Source: CAVTWS01 sp963738445
Lineage (GTDB): Bacteria > Actinomycetota > Acidimicrobiia > Acidimicrobiales > SHLQ01
Assembly: GCA_963738445.1 (NCBI GenBank)
Contig: CAVTWS010000015.1
Location: 124,001-188,000, forward strand
Direction of reading: 5' to 3'
DNA length: 64,000 nt
Positions 51,378 to 60,219 of this stretch are shown piece by piece. The notes below the pieces were generated by a model. That model saw only the letters and a list, made by a program, of their open reading frames with translations. It searched no databases and was not told where the DNA came from. Each line of letters starts with the position of its first letter. The stretch's first letter is position 1. The position numbers and the translations under genes were made by a program.

Positions 51378-52493
51378 GTGGCACCCCAGAGGGAATGGTT
51401 CGAGAAGGATTACTACAAGATCCTCGGTGTGAAGGCGGATGACTCCGCGAAGGACATCACGCGCGCCTACCGCAAGCTGGCTCGCCAGCTTCACCCCGAC
51501 GCCAACCCCGACAACCCCACGGCCGAGGAGCGGTTCAAGGAGGTGTCGGGGGCGTACGACGTCCTCGGCGACGAGGATCGCCGGCGTGAGTACGACGAAG
51601 TTCGTCGCATGGGTCCCATGGCCGGCGGCTTCGCTCCCGGTGGGGGCGGGTTCCGGTTCGACTCGGACGATCTCGGTGATCTGGGCGGACTCTTCGGCAA
51701 TCTCTTCAACCAGGGTGCACAGGGCGGTGGCCGGGGCCGACGGGTTGGACCACGGCGCGGCGCCGACTTGGAGGCCGAGCTGACCCTTTCGTTCGCCGAC
51801 GCCGTGCATGGCGTGACCACGACCGTTCACCTCACGAGCGACGCCACCTGCTCCGCCTGCTCCGGCTCGGGCGCGCGGCCCGGGACCCGACCCGTCAGCT
51901 GCCCGCAGTGCGGCGGGGCCGGTGTGCTCAACGACAACCAGGGCATGTTCTCGTTCAGCCGGCCGTGCACCCGCTGCAACGGAGCGGGCCAGATCATCGA
52001 GGATCCGTGCCCGACCTGCGGCGGACGAGGCGTGGAGCGCCGAGCCCGTGATGTCAAGGTCCGGATCCCGGCCGGGGTGGGGGGCGGTCAACGCATCCGC
52101 CTACCGGGCAAAGGCGCGCCGGGGAGTGGCGGCGGGCCCGCCGGCGACCTCATCGTGCGGGTCATCGTGGGCGACCACCCGCTGTTCGGCCGGCGCAACG
52201 ATGACCTGTTGCTCACCGTGCCCGTCAGCTTTGCGGAGGCCGCGCTCGGGAGCGACATCGCCGTCCCCACCTTCGACAGCGAACCGGTCACGTTGCGCAT
52301 CCCGGCGGGGACCCGGTCCGGCCGCACCTTCCGGGTCCGGGGCCGTGGCATCACCACCAAGAAGCGCACCGGCGACCTTCTCGTCACCGTCGAGGTCGAG
52401 GTCCCGGCCGAGCTCACCGACGAACAACGCCAGGCCATCGAGGCGCTGGCGGCGGCGACCGACCGGTCGCCACGAGCCCATCTGGGCGTGTAG
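51378..52493 (+). CDS. dnaJ: co-chaperone DnaJ
   Basis: 371 residues from GTG 51378, which follows a strong GAGGAGGTGAC site. J-domain 'KDYYKILGVKADDSAKDITR' with HPD in 'ARQLHPDANPDNP', a Gly/Phe-rich stretch, then four zinc motifs: 'CSACSGSG', 'CPQCGGAG', 'CTRCNGAG', 'CPTCGGRG'. C-terminal substrate domain 'IRLPGKGAPGSGGGPAGDLI'. Stimulates DnaK ATPase. TAG stop overlaps the ribosome site of hspR. Confidence 0.95.
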   Translation: MAPQREWFEKDYYKILGVKADDSAKDITRAYRKLARQLHPDANPDNPTAEERFKEVSGAYDVLGDEDRRREYDEVRRMGPMAGGFAPGGGGFRFDSDDLGDLGGLFGNLFNQGAQGGGRGRRVGPRRGADLEAELTLSFADAVHGVTTTVHLTSDATCSACSGSGARPGTRPVSCPQCGGAGVLNDNQGMFSFSRPCTRCNGAGQIIEDPCPTCGGRGVERRARDVKVRIPAGVGGGQRIRLPGKGAPGSGGGPAGDLIVRVIVGDHPLFGRRNDDLLLTVPVSFAEAALGSDIAVPTFDSEPVTLRIPAGTRSGRTFRVRGRGITTKKRTGDLLVTVEVEVPAELTDEQRQAIEALAAATDRSPRAHLGV

Positions 52494-52503
52494 GAGGTAC
52501 GTG

Positions 52504-52890
52504 ATGATCGACGACAGCCGCATCAACCACACCCGCGCCGTCTACGTCATCTCGGTCGCCGCGGAGCTGGCCGGGGTCCATCCCCAGACGTTGCGGATCT
52601 ACGAACGCAAGGGACTGCTCGACCCGGCGCGAACGGGCGGCGGTAGCCGCCGGTACAGCGACGCCGATCTGGTGCAACTGACCCGGATCCAGGAGCTGAC
52701 CAACGAAGGTCTCAATCTGGCAGGGGTGAAGCGGGTCCTCGAACTGGAAGCGCGCCTGCAGGCGTTGGAGGCCGAGGTCGAGCGGGCCCGCCGCGAAGGC
52801 CGGGCCGAGGTGGAGGACACCCATCGCCAATACCGGCGTGACCTGGTGCCGCTCCGGCAGTCCGTCACCCTCTACCGGGGTAAACGCTGA
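52504..52890 (+). CDS. hspR: heat-shock repressor HspR (MerR family)
   Basis: 128 residues from ATG 52504, GGAGG 6 nt upstream; GTG 52501 also in frame. 'VYVISVAAELAGVHPQTLRI' and 'YERKGLLDPARTGGGSRRYS' form the MerR-type winged helix with the 'RIYERKGLL' signature of HspR, then 'LTNEGLNLAGVKRVLELEAR' leads to a dimerisation coiled coil. HspR binds HAIR sites with DnaK as co-repressor and shuts off this operon and clpB. Confidence 0.92.
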   Translation: MIDDSRINHTRAVYVISVAAELAGVHPQTLRIYERKGLLDPARTGGGSRRYSDADLVQLTRIQELTNEGLNLAGVKRVLELEARLQALEAEVERARREGRAEVEDTHRQYRRDLVPLRQSVTLYRGKR

Positions 52891-53042
52891 CGATCCGCCC
52901 CCTCCGGGCCGCTTCCGGGTCATTCCATCGCATGTACGTGTTCTCTACATCGTTGTCCACACCCTCGTCCCGGCGCTCGACGGGTGCGCCGACGCAGGTG
53001 CGGCGAGGGTCACACCCTGTGGAAAACCTCCGCCAAACCTGA

Positions 53043-53071
53043 TACAATGACTATCAACTTTCATGACGGCG
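53043..53071 (+). promoter_or_regulatory. clpB promoter/operator region
   Basis: A -10-like TACAAT (53043-53048) overlaps AATGACTATCAACTTTCATG (53046-53065), nearly the same as AATGACGCGCTCAACTTTC upstream of dnaK. No clear -35 is seen. The shared motif suggests joint control, probably by HspR, of the two chaperone transcripts. It lies about 40 bp before the clpB start; the rest of the 212-bp gap after hspR shows only a GC-rich stretch. Confidence 0.5.
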
Positions 53072-53102
53072 GGACACTCCTGCCTTGACCCGGGAGGGGC
53101 CG

Positions 53103-55640
53103 ATGGCGCTCGATCCGAACCGTTGGACGCTCAAGACCCAGGAGGCCGTCACCGCCGCCCTGCGGCTGGCCGCGGACAACAACAACCCGGAGGTCACGCC
53201 TGACCACCTCGTTCTGGCGCTGCTCGGCCAGGCCGACTCGGTGGTCCTGCCGATCCTCCAGCGCGCCGGTGTGGCCCCCCTCGAGGTCCGCAACGCCCGC
53301 ACCGAGGCCGTCGCCGCGTTGCCCCGGGCGTACGGCTCGGCCGAACCCCAGCTCGGCCACGCGTTCATGTCGGCGTTCGAGACCGCCGACAAGGACCGCA
53401 CGTCGATGGGCGACGAGTATCTGTCGACGGAGCACCTCCTCCTGGCGCTGGCCGACCGTGTCGGGGTCGATCGCACCACCCTGCTCCAGGCGCTCAAGGA
53501 GGTCCGAGGATCCCATCGGGTGACCTCTCAGAACCCCGAGGACCGGTTCCAGGCCCTCGAGAAGTACGGCCGGGACCTCACCGAGGAGGCTCGCCGGAAC
53601 CGGCTCGACCCCGTCATCGGACGTGACAGCGAGATCCGCCGGGTCATCCAGGTGCTGTCCCGCCGGACCAAGAACAACCCGGTCCTGATCGGTGAGCCGG
53701 GCGTCGGTAAGACCGCCATCGTCGAGGGCCTGGCCAGCCGGGTCGTCGAGGGAGACGTCCCCGAATCCCTGCGCAACAAGCGGGTCATCGCCCTCGACAT
53801 CTCGTCGATGGTGGCGGGCGCCAAGTATCGAGGTGAGTTCGAGGAACGCCTCAAGGCCGTGCTCAAGGAGATCGAGGACTCAGCCGGCGAGATCATCACC
53901 TTCATCGACGAGATGCACACCGTCGTGGGTGCGGGTGGCGGTTCCGACGGCGCCATGGACGCCGCCAACATGCTCAAGCCGATGCTCGCCCGCGGCCAGC
54001 TGCGCATGATCGGCGCGACCACCCTCGACGAGTTCCGCAAGTACGTCGAGAAGGACCCCGCGCTCGAGCGCCGATTCCAGCAGGTGTACGTGGCGCCGCC
54101 CTCGGCCGAGGACACCGTGGCCATCCTCCGTGGTCTCAAGGAGCGGTACGAAGTGCATCACGGCATCCGGATCCAGGACGCAGCTCTCGTGGCGGCCGCC
54201 GTGCTGTCGGACCGGTACGTCACCGGACGGTTCCTGCCCGACAAGGCCATCGACCTCGTCGACGAGGCCGCCAGCAAGCTGCGCATCGAGATCGACTCCG
54301 TCCCCACCGAGATCGACGTCATCGACCGCCGCGTCCGCCAGCTCGAGATCGAGCGGGTGGCCCTGGCCAAGGAAACCGATGCCGTCTCGGTCGAACGCCT
54401 CCGCGTGCTCGAGGAGGAGATGGCGAACCTGAGGGAGTCCCTGGCGGGATTGACGGCCCGGTGGCAGTCCGAGAAGGACCAGATCGACATCATCCGGGAT
54501 CTCAAGGAGCAGCTCGAACAACTACGCGGTGAGGTCGAGCGCTCCCACGACCTCGAACGGGCCGCCGAGATCCGATACGGCCAGATCCCCGAGCTCGAGC
54601 GCCGCGTCGCCGAGGCGACCGAACGGCTCGAAGCCATTCAGGGCGGCCAGAAGATGCTCAAGGAGGAGGTCGACGAGGAAGACATCGCCGAGGTGGTGTC
54701 GAACTGGACCGGCGTCCCGGTGTCTCGTCTCATGGAAGGCGAGGTGCACAAGTTGATCCGCCTCGAGGACGTGCTCCACGAACGCGTCGTGGGGCAAGAC
54801 GCCGCGGTCGCGGTCGTGGCCAACGCCATCCGCCGCAGCCGGGCCGGCCTGGGCGATCCCCACCGCCCGATCGGCAGCTTCTTGTTCCTCGGTCCGACCG
54901 GCGTGGGCAAGACCGAGCTCGCTCGCACGCTGGCGGACTTCTTGTTCGACGACGAGCGGGCGATGGTCCGCATCGACATGTCCGAATACATGGAGAAGCA
55001 TTCGGTGAGCCGACTCATCGGTGCCCCCCCGGGGTATGTCGGGTACGACCAGGGCGGCCAGCTCACCGAGGCGGTGCGCCGCCGCCCCTACGCGGTCGTG
55101 CTGCTCGACGAGGTCGAGAAGGCGCACCCCGAGGTGTTCGGGGTGCTGCTGCAGCTGCTCGACGACGGCCGCCTCACCGACGGGCAGGGTCGCACCGTCG
55201 ACTTCTCCAACGTCGTGCTGATCATGACGTCGAACCTGCAGACCGACCCCCTGCAGTTCTTCCGGCCCGAGTTCATCAACCGGATCGACGACATCGTGCG
55301 ATTCCGGTCGCTCGAGCCGGCGGACCTGCGCCGCATCGTGGACATCTCGGTCCGGCACCTGGCGGACCGGCTGCGGGACCGCCGTCTCACGCTGATCCTC
55401 ACCGATGCCGCCAAGGATCATCTGGCCGAGGTGGGCTACGACCCCGCCTTCGGTGCCCGACCGCTGCGCCGACTCATCCAGCGAGAGGTGTCGGATCCGC
55501 TGGCCATGGCGATCCTCGAGGGCCGGTTCCAGGAGGGCGACGAAGTCGTCGTCGACCGGGGCCCGGAGGGACTCGAGTTCGCCGCCGGTGATCCCGGTTC
55601 CGCCGACCCCGGCCCCTCGGTTCTCGCCGCGTCCAGTTGA
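53103..55640 (+). CDS. clpB: ATP-dependent disaggregase ClpB
   Basis: 845 residues from ATG 53103 with GGAGG 6 nt upstream; an in-frame TTG 53085 is less likely. N-domain repeats, Walker A1 'GEPGVGKTAIVEG', middle coiled-coil domain ('RQLEIERVALAKETDAVSVE' onward), Walker A2 'GPTGVGKTELARTL', Walker B2 'VVLLDEVEKAHPEVF' and sensor 'VLIMTSNLQ'. The loop between 'SNL' and 'FRPEFINRIDD' is about ten residues shorter than in mycobacterial ClpB, in frame. It extracts proteins from aggregates with DnaK/DnaJ. Confidence 0.96.
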   Translation: MALDPNRWTLKTQEAVTAALRLAADNNNPEVTPDHLVLALLGQADSVVLPILQRAGVAPLEVRNARTEAVAALPRAYGSAEPQLGHAFMSAFETADKDRTSMGDEYLSTEHLLLALADRVGVDRTTLLQALKEVRGSHRVTSQNPEDRFQALEKYGRDLTEEARRNRLDPVIGRDSEIRRVIQVLSRRTKNNPVLIGEPGVGKTAIVEGLASRVVEGDVPESLRNKRVIALDISSMVAGAKYRGEFEERLKAVLKEIEDSAGEIITFIDEMHTVVGAGGGSDGAMDAANMLKPMLARGQLRMIGATTLDEFRKYVEKDPALERRFQQVYVAPPSAEDTVAILRGLKERYEVHHGIRIQDAALVAAAVLSDRYVTGRFLPDKAIDLVDEAASKLRIEIDSVPTEIDVIDRRVRQLEIERVALAKETDAVSVERLRVLEEEMANLRESLAGLTARWQSEKDQIDIIRDLKEQLEQLRGEVERSHDLERAAEIRYGQIPELERRVAEATERLEAIQGGQKMLKEEVDEEDIAEVVSNWTGVPVSRLMEGEVHKLIRLEDVLHERVVGQDAAVAVVANAIRRSRAGLGDPHRPIGSFLFLGPTGVGKTELARTLADFLFDDERAMVRIDMSEYMEKHSVSRLIGAPPGYVGYDQGGQLTEAVRRRPYAVVLLDEVEKAHPEVFGVLLQLLDDGRLTDGQGRTVDFSNVVLIMTSNLQTDPLQFFRPEFINRIDDIVRFRSLEPADLRRIVDISVRHLADRLRDRRLTLILTDAAKDHLAEVGYDPAFGARPLRRLIQREVSDPLAMAILEGRFQEGDEVVVDRGPEGLEFAAGDPGSADPGPSVLAASS

Positions 55641-55708
55641 CGTTTCGTCCCATCGGAGCGGGGCCGCTCTAGCCTTGCCGGGTCACCGGTCGTCGCGAGG
55701 AGCCCGGC

Positions 55709-56995
55709 ATGTCAGCAACGATCGTGGTCGGGGCCCAGTGGGGCGATGAAGGCAAGGGGAAGTTCACGGACCTCCTCGCCGCTGACATGGAGCTGGTCGT
55801 CCGGTATCAGGGCGGCCACAACGCCGGTCACACCATCGTCGTCAAGGGGGAGACCTTCGCTCTCCAGCTGATCCCGAGTGGGGTGCTGTATCCGCACATC
55901 ACGCCGGTCATCGGCAACGGCGTCGTGGTCGATCCCCGGGTGTTGCTGGCCGAGATGGATCGCCTGACCGCCAAGGGTGTCGACTGCTCGAAGCTGAAGG
56001 TGAGCGGCAACGCCCACCTGATCTTCCCGTACCACCAGCAGCTCGATGCGCTCCACGAGCGTCACCTCGGCAAGAACCAGATCGGCACGACCAAACGCGG
56101 CATCGGCCCGGCCTACGCCGACAAGGCGATCCGCGTGGGGCTGCGGGTGCAGGATCTGCTCGACCAGAAGATCTTCCGCGAGAAGCTCGACGTCGTGCTC
56201 TCTCACGTGAACCGCGTGCTGACCCGCGTCTACAACCGGCTACCGATCGACGCCGACGAGGTGTGCGAGGAGTATCTGGGGGTCTGCCGACCGCGTCTCG
56301 AGCCGTTCATCTGCGACACCGTGGGTTTCGTCCACGAGGCCCTCGAAACGGGGCGCTCGGTCCTGCTCGAAGGAGCGCAGGCGACGTTCCTCGACCTCGA
56401 CCAGGGCACCTACCCGTTCGTCACGTCGTCGAACCCGACCGCCGGGGGCGCTTGCACGGGTGCGGGGGTGGGCCCGCGCCACATCGGACGCATCATCGGG
56501 GTTGCCAAGGCGTACGTCACCCGGGTGGGATCGGGACCGTTCCCGACGGAGCTGTTCGACGAGGTCGGCGACTACCTCGTCGACGTCGGCCGCGAGTACG
56601 GGACCAACACCGGCCGCCGGCGCCGAACAGGATGGTTCGATGCCGTGATGATGCGACACGCCGTCCGGCTCAATTCGCTGTCGGAGCTCGCCATCGCCAA
56701 GCTCGACGTGCTCGACGGTCTCGACGAGATCAAGGTGTGCACGGCCTACCGCCACGAGGGGGTCGACCACCACCACCTCCCGTATCACCAGTCCGTCGTT
56801 CACGAGGCCACTCCCGTATACGAGACCTTCCCGGGCTGGTCGACCACCATCTCGGGCGCGTCGTCACGCCGAGAGTTGCCCCCCGAGGCGGAGACGTACC
56901 TGAAGGTCCTGGAACACCAGGTCGGTGTTCCGCTGCGCCTCGTTGGCGTCGGCCCGGGCCGAGATCAGGTGCTCGATTTCCAATCGGTGAGCTGA
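55709..56995 (+). CDS. purA: adenylosuccinate synthetase
   Basis: 428 residues. 'VVGAQWGDEGKGKFTDLLAA' is the GTP/IMP loop, 'RYQGGHNAGHTIVVKGETFA' the second signature with the active His, then 'GTTKRGIGPAYADKA' and 'LEGAQATFLDLDQGTYPFVT'. Converts IMP and Asp with GTP to adenylosuccinate, first step to AMP. An SD-like GAGGAG precedes the start. The next step enzyme, purB, is 1.2 kb further on with a minus-strand gene between. Confidence 0.96.
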   Translation: MSATIVVGAQWGDEGKGKFTDLLAADMELVVRYQGGHNAGHTIVVKGETFALQLIPSGVLYPHITPVIGNGVVVDPRVLLAEMDRLTAKGVDCSKLKVSGNAHLIFPYHQQLDALHERHLGKNQIGTTKRGIGPAYADKAIRVGLRVQDLLDQKIFREKLDVVLSHVNRVLTRVYNRLPIDADEVCEEYLGVCRPRLEPFICDTVGFVHEALETGRSVLLEGAQATFLDLDQGTYPFVTSSNPTAGGACTGAGVGPRHIGRIIGVAKAYVTRVGSGPFPTELFDEVGDYLVDVGREYGTNTGRRRRTGWFDAVMMRHAVRLNSLSELAIAKLDVLDGLDEIKVCTAYRHEGVDHHHLPYHQSVVHEATPVYETFPGWSTTISGASSRRELPPEAETYLKVLEHQVGVPLRLVGVGPGRDQVLDFQSVS

Positions 56996-57000
56996 GCTGC

Positions 57001-58047
57001 TCACTGCTCGGTGTAGTAGCCGACCCACTCGTCCGCCTGAGCCGGGCGCGATGGGCGGGCGGCCGCCCCGGCCAACTCCCGCGGATCAGGTTCGTGCTGG
57101 GGTGCACCCGTGAATCGGGGCGCTCGCATGGGCATGGCGCCCATCGCCGCTCCGTCGACACCTCGTTCGGGGGTGAACCCGGCCCAGGCCGCAGGCCGGT
57201 AGGTGTCGGCATCGGGGTCGCGTAGCGCCGCCGGCGGGGTCGCCCAGGGTGATCCGGTCGGTGACGAGGTCATGACCCGCTGGCCGATCGTGGCCTGATC
57301 GGTGATGTCGACCGGCGCGGTCGCCGGGACGGACGGGGAGGCCGACGGGTCCTCGGGGCGGGCCCGGCGGCGCCAGGGAGGCGCAGGCGCGGTCTTGGCG
57401 GCCACCGGGGCGGGAGCGACCGGGGCCGCGGCCTCGGCGGAGGAGCGGCCGCTCCACACCCTCGCCAGCGAACGGCTCGGCGTCGTGCTGTCGAACTCGG
57501 GCGGCTGGAGAGGCGGTTGCGGCGCGCGGGTGGGCGATGCCGGTTCCGTCGGGCGAGTCGGCTCCAGCCGTCGGCGGGCGCCGACGGTCGTGTCGATCGG
57601 CGGATAGTCCATCGCTTCCCGGTCGCGAGAAGCGAAGGCCGCCGCGGTCAGCTCCGGATCGACCGCCGAATGGGCGGGCACGACTGGCTCCAACAGGTCG
57701 CGGCGGGCGAGCTCGGGGTCGGGGCGGGTCGCCGTGGCGAGGGAGCTGTTCAACAGCCGCCAGGGGGCGTTGTCGATCTGGGCGGCTCGCTCGGTTGCGT
57801 CGTGGCGAATGCGCTCTGACGCCTCGCGGCGCTTGCGGAGCTCTCGGCCACCGATCGGGCGTACCCGCTTCCGGGCGGTGCTTCGCACGCCGGCGGCGGC
57901 AAGGGCACAGCCGACACACAGGGAACGCTTGCTCGACGTCGTGCCGACGAGACACCCTGCGCAGAACTCATCGCCACATGTCGAACACAGGTCCGAGGCG
58001 AGCTCGTTCGTGTGTGCGATGCAGCGACCAGAGATGTCTCGTGGCAT
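57001..58047 (-). CDS. B-box/zinc-finger-like protein with long disordered tail
   Basis: 348 residues from ATG 58047. The first 60 residues hold a cysteine/histidine-rich module: 'CIAHTNELASDLCSTCGDEF', then 'CAGCLV' and 'SLCVGCALAAAG', spaced like a bacterial B-box or treble-clef zinc ribbon. A basic helix 'RKRVRPIGGRELRKRREASE' follows, and the remaining ~230 residues are Pro/Ala/Arg-rich and probably disordered. No membrane segment. Function unknown; a protein-protein adaptor is one guess. Its stop is 5 bp from purA's. Confidence 0.72.
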   Translation of the reverse strand: MPRDISGRCIAHTNELASDLCSTCGDEFCAGCLVGTTSSKRSLCVGCALAAAGVRSTARKRVRPIGGRELRKRREASERIRHDATERAAQIDNAPWRLLNSSLATATRPDPELARRDLLEPVVPAHSAVDPELTAAAFASRDREAMDYPPIDTTVGARRRLEPTRPTEPASPTRAPQPPLQPPEFDSTTPSRSLARVWSGRSSAEAAAPVAPAPVAAKTAPAPPWRRRARPEDPSASPSVPATAPVDITDQATIGQRVMTSSPTGSPWATPPAALRDPDADTYRPAAWAGFTPERGVDGAAMGAMPMRAPRFTGAPQHEPDPRELAGAAARPSRPAQADEWVGYYTEQ

Positions 58048-58235
58048 CGTGGGCTCCTGGGTGCAACCATCCACGGTTGTGGGTGGCCGGATTGGACTCT
58101 GCGCTCCATGTCGTCCCGTGTCCACCTGGTCTTGACCCGAATTGACCAATCGACCCCTGCGAAGGGGTCGTTCGGACTACCGTCAACCGTCCCGAACCCG
58201 CCAACGTGGCCGTTCGGGCCCGAGGAGCCGACATC

Positions 58236-59656
58236 ATGGCCGTGGGCAACATCTTGGCTTCCCGCTACGCCAGCGAGGCGATGCGGGAGATCTGGTCCGC
58301 CGAGAACAAGATCCGCACTGAGCGCCGACTCTGGATCGCCGTGCTGGAGGCGCAGGACGAGCTCGGCCTGCCGGTTCCGGTCGGCGCGATCGAGGCGTAC
58401 CGCCGGGTCGTCGATGTCGTCGACCTCGACAGCATCGCCGCACGCGAGCGGACGACGAAACACGATGTGAAGGCTCGCATCGACGAGTTCTGCGCGCTGG
58501 CCGGCCACGAGGTCATCCATCGGGGGATGACGAGCCGGGATCTGACCGAGAACGTCGAGCAGCTCCAGATCCGCGACAGCCTCGTGCTGCTCCGCCGCCG
58601 GAGCCTGGCCGCGCTGGCCCGCCTGGCCGAACGGGCGCTCGAGTTCGACGATCTGGTCATCAGCGGCCGCACTCACAACGTCGCTGCGCAGGTGACCACG
58701 TTGGGGAAGCGCTTGGCCACCGTGGGGGAGGAGCTGCTCTGGGCCCACCGTCGGTTGAGCTCGCTCGTCGACGACTACCCCGCTCGTGGGATCAAAGGAC
58801 CCGTGGGCACACAGCAGGACCAGCTGGACCTGTTCGACGGCGACGAGGCCCGGGCCGACGAACTGGAGAGGAGAGTCGCCGCCCATCTGGGATTCGGATC
58901 GGTCATGGGCTCGGTCGGGCAGGTCTACCCGCGATCGCTGGATTTCGACGTGATCTCCACGCTCGTGCTGCTGGCCTCGGCGCCGGCCAACTTCGCCCTC
59001 ACGATCCGGCTCATGGCGGGACACGAGCTCGTGACCGAAGGGTTTCGCCCCGGCCAGGTCGGGTCGTCGGCGATGCCCCACAAGATGAACACCCGATCGA
59101 GCGAACGAATCGCCGGGTTCTTGAACGTGCTCCGAGGCCACCTGACCATGGCCGGTGGACTGGTCGGCGATCAATGGAACGAAGGCGACGTGAGCTGCTC
59201 GGTCGTGCGCCGGGTGGTGCTCCCTGATGCGTTTTCGCGGCTGACGGGATGTTCGAGACGTTCCTCACCGTCCTCGACGATTTCGGTCCTCATCGAGCCG
59301 TGATCCACCGGGAGCTGCGCCGTTATCTCCCCTTCCTGGTCACGACACGCATGTTGAGCGAAGCCGTCAGGTCCGGCATGGGGCGCGAAGCAGCGCATGA
59401 CATCATCCTCGGTCATGCGGTATCGGTGGCGTTGACGATGCGCGAAAGCGGCGCGGAACGAAACGACCTTCTCGACCGACTTGCGGCGGATACCCGCTTC
59501 CCACTCGACCGCGCCATGCTGGACGGAGTGCTGGCAGATCCGCTCGGGTTCGCTGGGAATGCACGACGTCAGGTGGCCGTGTTTGCTCGACTCGTCAAGC
59601 AGTTGGTCGCCGAGGATCCGGGCGCGGCGACGTATTCGCCGGCCCCGATCCTTTGA
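58236..59656 (+). pseudogene. purB: adenylosuccinate lyase, one frameshift
   Basis: From ATG 58236 (GAGGAG 9 nt upstream) about 335 residues read 'ILASRYASEAMREIWSAENK', 'HEVIHRGMTSRDLTENVEQL' and the fumarase-superfamily signature 'GSSAMPHKMNTRSSERIAGF'. Near 59235 one base is missing from a T-run (GCGTTTTCGCGG); adding it gives 'LPDAFFAADGMFETFLTVLD' and continues to the stop at 59656. Corrected length is about 473 residues. It cleaves adenylosuccinate and SAICAR in purine synthesis. An essential-type gene with a homopolymer deletion is most simply a sequence error. Confidence 0.9.
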
Positions 59657-59674
59657 CCTCGTGGGGAGGGGGGA

Positions 59675-60073
59675 TCAGCGCTTGATGCCGGCGCGGCTCA
59701 GCACCACGGGGCTGACGCCGATCTGGCGCCACGAGTTGTACGAGATGCCTTTGCGGTCCCCGTAGCCCTTGGCGGCCGCGACGAACGCGTCTTCCAGCGC
59801 CGACATGTCGACGGTGTCTCCCATCGAGGCGAGTTCGACCTCGAGGTCCTGCAACTCCTGTATCAGCAGCAACTTGTCCAAGCCGCCGGCGCTCCCGAGG
59901 AGGCCATCGATCTCGGTCATGCGGCGCTGTACTGAGTCAGCGGTACGTTTGCGGCCGCGCTTGGGCCGGTTGGCCTCCAACGCGTCGAGATAGATGCGAA
60001 CAGCCCGGCCCTGCTCGCGTCCTTCCGCCAATGCCGCCTTATGTTCATCGGACATTGATTTCTTGTTAGCCAT
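59675..60073 (-). CDS. conserved actinobacterial hypothetical protein
   Basis: 132 residues, highly charged and helical: 'MSDEHKAALAEGREQGRAVR', 'EANRPKRGRKRTADSVQRRM', 'KLLLIQELQDLEVELASMGD', ending in 'YNSWRQIGVSPVVLSRAGIK'. The Lys/Arg cluster resembles an AT-hook-like or nuclear-type basic patch (PKRGRKR), so DNA binding is conceivable. I recognise the pattern as common in Actinobacteria but know no function. It is convergent with purB. Confidence 0.7.
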   Translation of the reverse strand: MANKKSMSDEHKAALAEGREQGRAVRIYLDALEANRPKRGRKRTADSVQRRMTEIDGLLGSAGGLDKLLLIQELQDLEVELASMGDTVDMSALEDAFVAAAKGYGDRKGISYNSWRQIGVSPVVLSRAGIKR

Positions 60074-60219
60074 GTCCTGAATCTAGCAATGCAGTTCGGC
60101 GTCGCGCGTGCTGGCCGCAAAGAACTGGGTGAATTCCGCCCCCGGGATCCGCGGCGCAGGATCGGGTGATCGGCCCCGCCTCGACGGCCACGCCGCCGGA
60201 GGCTTAGCGTGTCGCCTCG

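Noticed and set aside
59230..59245. Programmed ribosomal frameshift in purB
   Set aside because: No slippery heptamer or downstream pseudoknot is evident; a missing T in a T-run explains it more simply.
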